Source of the DNA: JADLEX01 sp964586775
GTDB taxonomy: Bacteria > Lernaellota > Lernaellaia > JACKCT01
DNA length: 26,706 nt
Direction of reading: 5' to 3'
Assembly (NCBI GenBank): GCA_964586775.1
Contig: CAZPJD010000072.1
Coordinates: 1-26,706 of the forward strand
Shown one piece after another: positions 8,424 through 15,504 of the stretch; within the stretch, counting starts at the first letter, position 1, and every line of letters starts with the position of its first letter. Both the position numbers and the translations under genes were made by a program. The notes under the pieces were generated by a model that saw only the letters and a list, made by a program, of their open reading frames with translations, was not told the origin of the DNA and did no database searches.

Positions 8424-9415
8424 GCGCCGATCTCACGAACAATTTCGAGGTCTTTTCGCCCCGGCTCGTGAGCCAGGATGAGATCTTCACGTCGGGTCAT
8501 CGGGCCTGCCAGGGCTGCGGCCCCGCGACGGCGCTGCGTCAGATCGGCAAGGCGATCGGGCGCGAGCTGATCGTGTGCAACGCGACCGGATGCATGGAGA
8601 TCGTCGCGTCGCCGTATCCGTTCAGCGCGTGGGAGGTTCCTTGGATCCACGTCGCCTTCGAAAACACCGCCGCGATTGCGTCGGGCGTGGCGGCGGGGAT
8701 CGAGGTGCTGCGTCGTAAGGGCAAGTTTTACACGAACCACGAACGCATCACGGTGCTCGGCATCGGCGGCGACGGCGGCACGATGGATATCGGTCTGCAG
8801 GCGCTCTCGGGCGCGCTCGAGCGCGGGCACGACTTCCTCTACATCTGCTACGACAACGAAGCCTACATGAATACGGGCATCCAGCGATCGTCGGGCACGC
8901 CCTTCGGCGCGTCCACGACCACGAGCCCGTCGGGCAAGGCGAGCTTCGGCCAGAAGACGAACAAGAAGAACTTCGCCGAGATCTGCATCGCGCACGACAT
9001 CCCCTACGTCGCGACGGCGTCGGTGTCGCATCCGTCCGACCTGATGGCCAAAGTGAAAAAGGGCGCCGAGGTGAAGGGCCCGGCGGTGCTGCACGTCTTT
9101 GCCCCATGTCCGACGGGGTGGCGCTGCGGCACCGAAATCACGATTCGCCTCGCCCGCATGGCGGTTGAGACGGGCATCTTCCCGCTCTACGAATACGAGA
9201 ATCACGAATACCGGCTGAACGTGGACATCGACGAGCTGCGCGACATCCGCGAATACGCCGACTGTTTCGAGAAGCGGCCCTACATGGAGTCGCAGGGGCG
9301 GTTCCGCCATCTGAAAAACGAGGACGAGCTCCTCGCGGCCATTCAAACCGAGGTGCGCGAGCGCTACGCGCGCCTGCGCGCGAAGTGCGCGAACGTGAGC
9401 GGAGGACGCCGATGA
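8420..9415 (+). CDS. porB: 2-oxoacid:ferredoxin oxidoreductase, beta subunit (TPP-binding)
   Basis: The 331-residue beta subunit binds the diphosphate end of thiamine pyrophosphate and the proximal [4Fe-4S] cluster. HRACQGCGPATALR near residues 31-44 supplies the first cluster cysteines. GIGGDGGTMDIG begins the TPP/Mg motif near residue 114 and CYDNEAYMNTG completes it. ATG 8420 lies in an ATGA overlap with the porA stop, and its own stop overlaps the next gene the same way. It is slightly longer than many PorB proteins but complete. With porA it forms the catalytic heterodimer. The conserved SSGTP and FAPCPTGW segments also fit PorB/VorB. Confidence 0.93.
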   Translation: MSADLTNNFEVFSPRLVSQDEIFTSGHRACQGCGPATALRQIGKAIGRELIVCNATGCMEIVASPYPFSAWEVPWIHVAFENTAAIASGVAAGIEVLRRKGKFYTNHERITVLGIGGDGGTMDIGLQALSGALERGHDFLYICYDNEAYMNTGIQRSSGTPFGASTTTSPSGKASFGQKTNKKNFAEICIAHDIPYVATASVSHPSDLMAKVKKGAEVKGPAVLHVFAPCPTGWRCGTEITIRLARMAVETGIFPLYEYENHEYRLNVDIDELRDIREYADCFEKRPYMESQGRFRHLKNEDELLAAIQTEVRERYARLRAKCANVSGGRR

Positions 9416-9930
9416 GCGAGCCGTTCGATCCCGTGGTGGTGGACGAATTCATCGAGCACTGGGGCGCCGAGCCCTCGGCGCTCATTCAGGTGCTTCAGGA
9501 CGTGCAGGAAAAATACCGCTACCTGCCCAAGGAAGCCCTCGTGTACGTCTCGAAGAAACTGCGCGTGCCGCTCGCCAAGGCTTACAACGTGGCGACGTTC
9601 TACAACGCGTTTTCGCTCAATCCGATCGGCCGCCGGCACGTTTGCGTGTGCATGGGAACCGCCTGCCACGTGCGCGGGTCGAGCATGGTGCTCGATTCGC
9701 TCGCGGCGAACCTGGGCATCAAGCCGGGCCAGACGACCGCCGACGGCGAGTTCACCCTCGACACGGTCAACTGCCTGGGCGCGTGTTCGCTCGCGCCGGT
9801 CGTGGTCATCAACGACGAGGTCTTCGCGCAGACGTCGGCCGCCAAGGCGAAAAAGCTCGTGCTAAAGCCCAAGAAAAAGGGTGCGGCGACGCCGGAGCCC
9901 GAAGACGACGAAGACGTCGAGGCGAACTGA
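9412..9930 (+). CDS. NuoE/HoxE/HndA-like [2Fe-2S] thioredoxin-fold subunit
   Basis: The 172-residue protein is like the 24-kDa subunit of complex I and the gamma subunits of NAD-linked hydrogenases. A four-helix N-terminal part (to about residue 75) leads to a thioredoxin-like [2Fe-2S] domain with CMGTAC (C-x4-C) and CLGAC (C-x3-C), the usual ligand pattern. ATG 9412 overlaps the porB stop by 4 nt, with GGAGG 7 nt upstream; a longer start in porB is unlikely. The last 28 residues are unusual: a lysine-rich run followed by an acidic tail (about 145-172), beyond the normal family end. In this context it should carry electrons between the NuoF-like subunit and the rest of the complex. Confidence 0.9.
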   Translation: MSEPFDPVVVDEFIEHWGAEPSALIQVLQDVQEKYRYLPKEALVYVSKKLRVPLAKAYNVATFYNAFSLNPIGRRHVCVCMGTACHVRGSSMVLDSLAANLGIKPGQTTADGEFTLDTVNCLGACSLAPVVVINDEVFAQTSAAKAKKLVLKPKKKGAATPEPEDDEDVEAN

Positions 9931-9967
9931 CCCCGACATCAACCGGTTCAAATATCGGAGATTCGAT

Positions 9968-11812
9968 ATGCCCTTCGTCAAAACGCCGACCGACCTCGCC
10001 GCATGGCGAAAATCGCTCGGCGGCATCTATCCCCCGGGCAAGATCACGCTGGTCATCTCGAACAGCACGTGCGCCCAGGCGTCGCACTCGGTCGACATCA
10101 TCGAAGCGGCGACCGAGGCCATCGAAAAGCGCGGCCTCGGCGACCGGGTCGAGGTGCGCACCACCGGCTGCCACGGCTTCTGCCAGATCGAGCCGCTGAT
10201 TCTCGTCGCGCCGGGCAAGGTTCTGTATCCGAAGCTTCAGGTTCGCGACGTGGACGCCATCGTCGAGGCCGCCGCCGAAGGCCGCGTGCTCGCCGAACGC
10301 ACCTGGAAAAACGGCGACGGCGCGCACGTCGACACCGAGGACCGGCTGCCGTTTTACGCCAAGCAAAACACGATGATCAGCGGCGCGAGCCGTTGGGTCG
10401 ATCCGCTGCGCATCGAGACCTACGTCGCGGGCGGCGGCTACGAGGCGCTGGTCAAGGCGTACACGATGGCACCCGAAGCGATCGTCGACGAGATCAAGGC
10501 GTCGGGCCTGCGCGGGCGCGGCGGCGGCGGATTCGCCACGGGACGTAAGTGGGAAAGCTGCCGCAAGGCGAAGGGGTATCCCAAATACGTCGTGTGCAAC
10601 GCCGACGAGGGCGACCCCGGCGCGTACATGGACCGCGCGCTGCTCGAAGGCAATCCGCATCTCATCATCGAGGGCATGCTCATCGCCGCGCACGCGATCG
10701 GGTCGGATCGCGGTTTCGTTTACGTGCGCCACGAGTATCCGGTCGCCGTGCACAATCTGATCGTGGCGATCGAGCAGGCGCGCGAGGCGGGGCTGCTGGG
10801 CAAGAACATCATGGGCTCGGGCCACGACTTCGACATCGACATCAGCCGGGGCGGCGGCGCGTTCGTGTGCGGCGAATCGACGGCGCTCATGGCCTCGATC
10901 GAGGGCAAGCCCGGCGAACCGCGCGCCAAATACGTTCACACCGTCGAGCACGGTCTGTGGAACCTGCCGACCAACCTGAACAACGTCGAGACTTACGGCA
11001 ACGTGCCGTGGATCGTGACCAACGGCGCGGCCGAATACGCGAAGATCGGCACCGAAGGCAGCAAGGGCACCAAGATCTTCAGCCTCGTCGGCAAGGTCAA
11101 CAACACGGGCCTCGTCGAGGTGCCGATGGGCATCACGCTGCGCGAGATCGTCGAGGACGTGGGCGGCGGCGTGCCCGACGGCAAGCGCTTCAAGGCGGTG
11201 CAAACCGGCGGACCGTCGGGCGGCTGCATCCCCGCGGAGCACCTCGACCTGCCCGTCGATTTCGACCGCCTCTGGGACGTCGGCTCGATCATGGGATCGG
11301 GCGGCATGATCGTCATGGATGACGACAACTGCATGGTCGACATCGCCCGGTATTTCACGAAGTTCCTGATGGAAGAATCGTGCGGCAAGTGCACGCCGTG
11401 CCGCGAAGGCATCCGCCACCTGCACCGCATTCTCACCGACATCGCCGACGGTAAAGGGCAGGAGGGCGACCTCGACCTGCTCGAAAGCATGAGCGAGGCG
11501 ATCACGGGCGCATCGATCTGCGGCCTCGGGCAGTCCGCGCCGATCCCGCTGCTCTCGACGATCCGCTACTTCCGCGAGGAATACGAAGCGCACATCCGCG
11601 AGAAGCGCTGCCCCGCGGGCGTGTGCAAGGAACTCGTGAGCTATCGCGTGATCGAGGACAAGTGCACGGGATGCACGCTCTGCCTGCGCGCGTGCCCGAC
11701 GGAGTCGATTCAGGGCTCCAAAAAGGTGCCGCACCAGATCCTCAAGGAAAACTGCATCAAGTGCGGCGCGTGCGAAACCGTTTGTAAATTCGACGCCATC
11801 GTCCACGCCTGA
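9968..11812 (+). CDS. NuoF/HoxF/HndC-like NADH-binding flavoprotein with extra ferredoxin domains
   Basis: The 614-residue diaphorase subunit binds FMN and NAD(H). Its domains in order are as follows. The N-terminal thioredoxin-like domain (about 15-110) keeps three cysteines, TCAQAS and TTGCHGFC. The FMN/NADH core has GLRGRGGGGF (180-189) and CNADEGDPG (210-218), and an SLBB domain follows. The [4Fe-4S] N3 site uses C472, C475, C478 and C518. A C-terminal 2x[4Fe-4S] ferredoxin uses C566-C576 and C596-C606. The length and extra domains match HndC/HydB of bifurcating hydrogenases and not respiratory NuoF (about 430). ATG 9968 has GGAG 7 nt upstream. It follows the NuoE-like gene by 37 nt. It probably exchanges electrons between NADH and the Por complex; bifurcation is possible but unproven. 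Confidence 0.92.
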   Translation: MPFVKTPTDLAAWRKSLGGIYPPGKITLVISNSTCAQASHSVDIIEAATEAIEKRGLGDRVEVRTTGCHGFCQIEPLILVAPGKVLYPKLQVRDVDAIVEAAAEGRVLAERTWKNGDGAHVDTEDRLPFYAKQNTMISGASRWVDPLRIETYVAGGGYEALVKAYTMAPEAIVDEIKASGLRGRGGGGFATGRKWESCRKAKGYPKYVVCNADEGDPGAYMDRALLEGNPHLIIEGMLIAAHAIGSDRGFVYVRHEYPVAVHNLIVAIEQAREAGLLGKNIMGSGHDFDIDISRGGGAFVCGESTALMASIEGKPGEPRAKYVHTVEHGLWNLPTNLNNVETYGNVPWIVTNGAAEYAKIGTEGSKGTKIFSLVGKVNNTGLVEVPMGITLREIVEDVGGGVPDGKRFKAVQTGGPSGGCIPAEHLDLPVDFDRLWDVGSIMGSGGMIVMDDDNCMVDIARYFTKFLMEESCGKCTPCREGIRHLHRILTDIADGKGQEGDLDLLESMSEAITGASICGLGQSAPIPLLSTIRYFREEYEAHIREKRCPAGVCKELVSYRVIEDKCTGCTLCLRACPTESIQGSKKVPHQILKENCIKCGACETVCKFDAIVHA

Positions 11813-11836
11813 GCGTTGGGCACAGGGGACCGGGCC

Positions 11837-12634
11837 ATGAGTCAGATGATCGCGATCACCATCGACGGACGAAAAACCGAGGTGCCGTACGACACGCCGC
11901 TGCTGACGGCGGCGGCGCGGATGGGCATCCGCATCCCGACGATGTGCCACAACGAAAACGTCAAGGCGTACGGCGTGTGCCGCGTGTGTATGGTCGAGGT
12001 GGACGAGGGACGCAAAAAGCGCCTCGTGCCCTCGTGCGTGTACACCGTGCGTTCACCGATCAGCGTTTCGACGAAGAGCGACAAGGTGCGCAACGCGCGC
12101 CGTTGGGTGCTCGAATTCATGCTCGCGCGCTCGCCCAACGAAACCGCCGTGCGAGAGCTGGCCGCCGAATACGGCCTCGACGCGCCGCATCCGCGCCTGA
12201 TGCCCGCGACGGACGGAAATGTGGTGCGTTTCGAGCGCACGTCCGACCGTTCGCGTTACTTCGACGAAGGCGCGTGCATCCTGTGCGGGCTGTGCGTGCG
12301 CGTGTGCGAAGAGATCGTCGGCGCGAACGCCATCGCCTTCGAGGGCCGGGGCGTCGAGCGTCGGGTGACGACGCCGTTCAACGAGGAAAACGAGGCGTGC
12401 ATCGCCTGCGGCGCGTGCGAGGCGGCGTGCCCGACCAAGTGCATCGGCTTCGTCGACACCGGCGGCGTGCGCGAACTGGTGCGCTGGAAAAAGAAGACCA
12501 ACATGATTGCCTGCGAGACCTGCGGCAACTGGTTCATGCCCGAGTCGCTGGCGCGCGTCTACAAAGAGTCGATGAATATCCCCGAGTCGGTCTACAAGCA
12601 GTGCACCGACTGCCGCAAGAGCGTGTTCGCGTAG
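11837..12634 (+). CDS. Short NuoG/HoxU-like iron-sulfur protein without catalytic domain
   Basis: The 265-residue protein resembles only the N-terminal electron-transfer part of NuoG or of [FeFe]-hydrogenase HydA. It has a [2Fe-2S] domain (C37, C48, C51, C67) and two [4Fe-4S] sites (C147/150/153/157 and C188/191/194/198). The His-Cys cluster that normally lies between them is missing: the matching segment (about residues 105-130, LARSPNETAVREL) has no cysteine or histidine. The protein then ends with an extra C226-x2-C229-x26-C256-x2-C259 motif, probably a metal-binding ribbon. No H-cluster or molybdopterin domain follows. ATG 11837 is 24 nt after the NuoF-like stop with AGGGGA upstream. It likely bridges the diaphorase to the Por subunits. 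HoxU is the nearest known shape, but HoxU keeps the His cluster. Confidence 0.85.
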   Translation: MSQMIAITIDGRKTEVPYDTPLLTAAARMGIRIPTMCHNENVKAYGVCRVCMVEVDEGRKKRLVPSCVYTVRSPISVSTKSDKVRNARRWVLEFMLARSPNETAVRELAAEYGLDAPHPRLMPATDGNVVRFERTSDRSRYFDEGACILCGLCVRVCEEIVGANAIAFEGRGVERRVTTPFNEENEACIACGACEAACPTKCIGFVDTGGVRELVRWKKKTNMIACETCGNWFMPESLARVYKESMNIPESVYKQCTDCRKSVFA

Positions 12635-12662
12635 GGCGAGTGAAAGAGTACCGGCAAGGACT

Positions 12663-13292
12663 TTATTCCGGCGGTCGGTAGTCCCGGGTATCTAGGCAGG
12701 CGTCATACGTCGCGCGATCGATCGCGATCCAGTCGGTCTTGTCGATTCCGCGCCGGTTTCGGGATGTTGGACTCAAGGGAAAAGCGCTCGCGATCTTGAC
12801 CCAGCGTCGCTCCTCGCGGGCGACGAGCCGTACTTCGGCGGCGACCTCGCTCAGATCCTGATCCTGACTCAGGATGAGAATCACGTCGCATTCCCTGCGG
12901 TAGACCGCTCGGATCGCATCCAGCGCCAGACGTACGTCCACGCCCTTCTCCTGGCCAACGGGAAATACGTGCCGGGTCCCGTCGGGCAGCCGGACAGTCT
13001 GATTGCGATAGCGGAGGTGTCGCGAAAAGACGCGTACGCCTTGACGTCCCATTACCGCCAATTTGTTCCGCCAGAAATGATTCCAGTATGGATCGTCGAG
13101 AACCTCGGGAATGCCTGTGTAGAAATGGGCGCCGGCAAATTGCCAGCCTTGGCGATCGCACAACGCTCGTGCCAACTTGTCGATGTCGTAGTTCGGATAA
13201 ACGTAGCCGAAAGCCTCTTTCGCTGCGTAAAAGAGGTTCTGCCCGTCCACGAAAATACGGGCTCGCTTTGGTTGCCCAGATGCGGTGCTCAT
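12663..13292 (-). CDS. NYN-domain (PIN-like) putative ribonuclease, LabA/DUF88 type
   Basis: The 209-residue protein is a NYN domain from end to end. Acidic residues for metal binding are D16 (IFVDGQN), D119 (KGVDVRLALD) and D144/D146 (ILSQDQDLSEV). Such domains are predicted single-metal RNases acting in RNA processing or, in some cases, defence; this one has no partner that fixes its role. ATG 13292 is preferred over ATG 13340: the 16 extra codons use AT-rich codons unlike the rest, and neither start has a good ribosome site. A promoter-like pair lies at 13368-13395. The gene is convergent with the nuo-like operon, 28 nt apart. Basic residues near 160-185 could bind RNA. Confidence 0.85.
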   Translation of the reverse strand: MSTASGQPKRARIFVDGQNLFYAAKEAFGYVYPNYDIDKLARALCDRQGWQFAGAHFYTGIPEVLDDPYWNHFWRNKLAVMGRQGVRVFSRHLRYRNQTVRLPDGTRHVFPVGQEKGVDVRLALDAIRAVYRRECDVILILSQDQDLSEVAAEVRLVAREERRWVKIASAFPLSPTSRNRRGIDKTDWIAIDRATYDACLDTRDYRPPE

Positions 13293-13367
13293 GATGATGG
13301 AGTTCAAATAAATAACCCCACAAGAGGCCCCGAAGGGCATGTCGAGTGGGGAGCAGATGCTAGGGTC

Positions 13368-13395
13368 ATATTAGCGCTGAAAGGACGAATGTCAA
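13368..13395 (-). promoter_or_regulatory. Predicted promoter of the NYN gene
   Basis: On the minus strand, perfect TTGACA (13395-13390), 16 nt, then TAATAT (13373-13368). It lies just after the ompA-family terminator, so the NYN gene is probably transcribed independently. Transcription would begin near 13361. Confidence 0.5.
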
Positions 13396-13422
13396 TCCCA
13401 ACGTTTCAAAATCGGGGTAATA

Positions 13423-13451
13423 CCCGGCGCGGGGCCTGGCCCCGCGCCGGG
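13423..13451 (-). terminator. Strong GC hairpin after the OmpA-family gene
   Basis: A perfect 14-bp inverted repeat (13423-13436 and 13438-13451) with one central base, beginning 10 nt after the stop at 13461. On the minus strand it is followed by an AT-rich stretch with a short T-run (GATTTTG) and not a classic U-tract. It fits an intrinsic terminator separating the OmpA-family gene from the NYN gene. Confidence 0.65.
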
Positions 13452-13460
13452 TGGATTCGC

Positions 13461-15263
13461 TCACTTCACGATGAACTCGACACGGCGGTTCTGTGCCTTG
13501 CCGTCAGCCGTCGTGTTGTCGGCAATCGGCTTGGACTCGCCGTAGCCCATGGGCGCAAGCTTCGACGCGTCGATGCCCTTGCCCGCCAGATACGCGCGCA
13601 CGGAGGCCGCGCGGCGCTGCGACAGATCGAGGTTTCTCTCGTCGCTGCCGTCGGCGTCGGTGTGACCCTCGATGACGACCTTCTCGAAGCCGCACAGCGA
13701 CTGGATCTGGTCGGCCACGTCGTCGAGCACCGGGAAGGACTTGGGCAGGATCTTGTCGGAGTTGACCGCGAAGTAGACCGAGCCCAGCGCCTGGATCTTC
13801 TTCACCATCGCGATCTCGATCTTGTTGTCTTTGTTGGCTTCGATCGTGATCTTTTCGGTGCTCACCTGATAGTCGTCGGCGCTCACCTCGACGGTGTACG
13901 TGCCGGGTTGGACCTTCTGCTTCGAGCCGGCCGCGATCGTCGTGCCGTCGGAGAGCTTCACCGTCGCATCGACCGGCTTTTTGGCGCACTTGTCGACCAC
14001 GGAGACGAACGCCGTGGTGTCGGGCTTCGGCACCGGCGCGAGTTGGAGTACGATCTCGACCGTCTCGGCCTTCTTGATCGCCTGACTCTTCGCCGCTTCC
14101 TGATAACCCTCGGCCGTCGCCTTGAAGGTGTACGAGCCGGGCTTGGCGTCCGACATCTTGTATTCGCCGGCCTCGGCGACCTGCGTCAGAGCACCGGACG
14201 GACCGTTGATGTTGAGCGATGCCTCGATCGCCTGGCCGTTTTCGTCGATCACGCGCACCAGCACCTTCGCCAGATCCTCGCGCACGTAGTAGTAGGCGAG
14301 ACCGCCGATCACGCGGTACTGCGGCGCTCCGATGCCCGACGACACGCCGGTGCCGCCGCCCGCGAAGAGGCTCGGGCCGCGCTTGCCGAACTGATAACCG
14401 ATGCGCGCCGTCCATTCGGCGGGCACGTTGCGCACGAGTTCCGTGTCCTCGATGTCGAAGACCGATCCCCAGCCTTCGATCGACCAGAACAGGCCGAAGT
14501 CGAACTTGTTGCCGATACCGGCGCCGTACTTGACCGCGTCGCCGATCTCGGTGCCGAAGAATTCGTTGCGTCCGCGGGCCTGATAGCCGCCGTTCAGACC
14601 GATGTCGATCGGACCGAAGTCGTGCTCGAGGGCCAGCGTGCCGCCGCCCGTGACGCGGTTTTCGCCCAGCAGATGCTCCTCGACGTCGGTCGGAATGATG
14701 ACGTAAGGGGCGAGGGCGACGCCGATCCAGTGCTTGTCCTCGCGCAGCGGCGCGATCTTCATTTCGACGCGGATGTCGCCCACCTCGCGCCAGGTTTCCA
14801 GCTCGGGCGACAGGCCTTCGCCGGTGCGGATGTCGGTGAAGGTGCGCTTGCGCGAATAGTGCAGCGGCACGTCGACGCCCAGACTCAGCCACGAGAACGT
14901 GCCGAACGCCGCCATCAGGTGCGCGGTCGACATCTCGGAGATGAAGTCATACTCGAACTCGTCATCCTCGTCGTACTTCGACCAGACCGAATTGGCGTAG
15001 TCGCCCACGACGGCGATGCCGGGGCTCCACCGCGTCAGCGTGTGAGCGTCTTCGATGGCCACAAAGTTGCCGCCGAAGATGGATGGACGGAACAGCTCCA
15101 GGTTCACGCCGTCGAGGTCCTGCTGTTCCTCTTCGGTCGTCGTCGTCGCGTCCTGCGCAAACGCGCCGCCCGCGCACAGACAAAGAATCGTCGTCACCAG
15201 CAACATGAGTCCACCGAGGCGCCCCGGGCCGGCCTTCGGCTTCGTCGGAAAAACTGCATGCAT
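13461..15263 (-). CDS. OmpA-family outer-membrane protein with barrel and PEGA-like domains
   Basis: The 600-residue protein has a signal peptide (helix about 16-32, cleavage after AFA near 36). The following 270 or so residues alternate polar and aromatic residues as in an outer-membrane beta-barrel. Two or three carboxypeptidase-regulatory/PEGA-like beta domains follow (about 290-470; for example the segment ending GSYTFKATAEGY). The C-terminal OmpA peptidoglycan-binding domain (about 480-600) includes VIEGHTDADGSDERNLDLS and NRRVEFIVK. It would anchor the outer membrane to the cell wall. ATG 15263 has GGGAG upstream and is placed exactly before the signal peptide; the frame is open for another 112 codons, but these look like leader sequence. 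A strong hairpin follows the stop. Confidence 0.88.
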   Translation of the reverse strand: MHAVFPTKPKAGPGRLGGLMLLVTTILCLCAGGAFAQDATTTTEEEQQDLDGVNLELFRPSIFGGNFVAIEDAHTLTRWSPGIAVVGDYANSVWSKYDEDDEFEYDFISEMSTAHLMAAFGTFSWLSLGVDVPLHYSRKRTFTDIRTGEGLSPELETWREVGDIRVEMKIAPLREDKHWIGVALAPYVIIPTDVEEHLLGENRVTGGGTLALEHDFGPIDIGLNGGYQARGRNEFFGTEIGDAVKYGAGIGNKFDFGLFWSIEGWGSVFDIEDTELVRNVPAEWTARIGYQFGKRGPSLFAGGGTGVSSGIGAPQYRVIGGLAYYYVREDLAKVLVRVIDENGQAIEASLNINGPSGALTQVAEAGEYKMSDAKPGSYTFKATAEGYQEAAKSQAIKKAETVEIVLQLAPVPKPDTTAFVSVVDKCAKKPVDATVKLSDGTTIAAGSKQKVQPGTYTVEVSADDYQVSTEKITIEANKDNKIEIAMVKKIQALGSVYFAVNSDKILPKSFPVLDDVADQIQSLCGFEKVVIEGHTDADGSDERNLDLSQRRAASVRAYLAGKGIDASKLAPMGYGESKPIADNTTADGKAQNRRVEFIVK

Positions 15264-15504
15264 GATCTGCTCCCTTTCAGCATGATGGACAAAAACAAGC
15301 CGCCCCGCGCCAACGCGCGGGTCGCGAGCCCCGAAGCAACTCCCGGGCCAACAGATCGCGCGATGCGTCAAGATCTTGAAATCATTGACGAAATCGCCAT
15401 GATCGAAAGCCCAGACGTCATCTCGGTGAGCCCATATTAACGCAAAAAGTTCACGAAGGACACAAAAATTTTCATGACCGGCATTCGGTATATGTACGAT
15501 TTTC
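15264..15504. other. Leader/intergenic region upstream of the OmpA-family gene
   Basis: These 241 nt between two minus-strand genes are AT-richer in their right half and probably hold the ompA-family promoter, but I find no pair of boxes with correct spacing. A TAATAT hexamer occurs on the minus strand at 15434-15439. A 7-bp GC hairpin (15304-15310 with 15315-15321, loop CAAC) lies in the presumed leader. No gene is supported here. Confidence 0.4.

Noticed and set aside
9809..11950. Long minus-strand open frame (over 700 codons) opposite the NuoF-like gene
   Set aside because: A mirror of GC-rich codon usage on the other strand; the plus strand has unmistakable cofactor motifs.
11837..12634. 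[FeFe]-hydrogenase catalytic subunit
   Set aside because: The protein ends before any H-cluster domain; none of the H-cluster cysteine motifs occurs.
12969..15440. Long plus-strand open frame (over 800 codons) opposite the OmpA-family and NYN genes
   Set aside because: It is antisense to two clear genes, has arginine/histidine/leucine-rich low-quality composition, no ribosome site and no domain.
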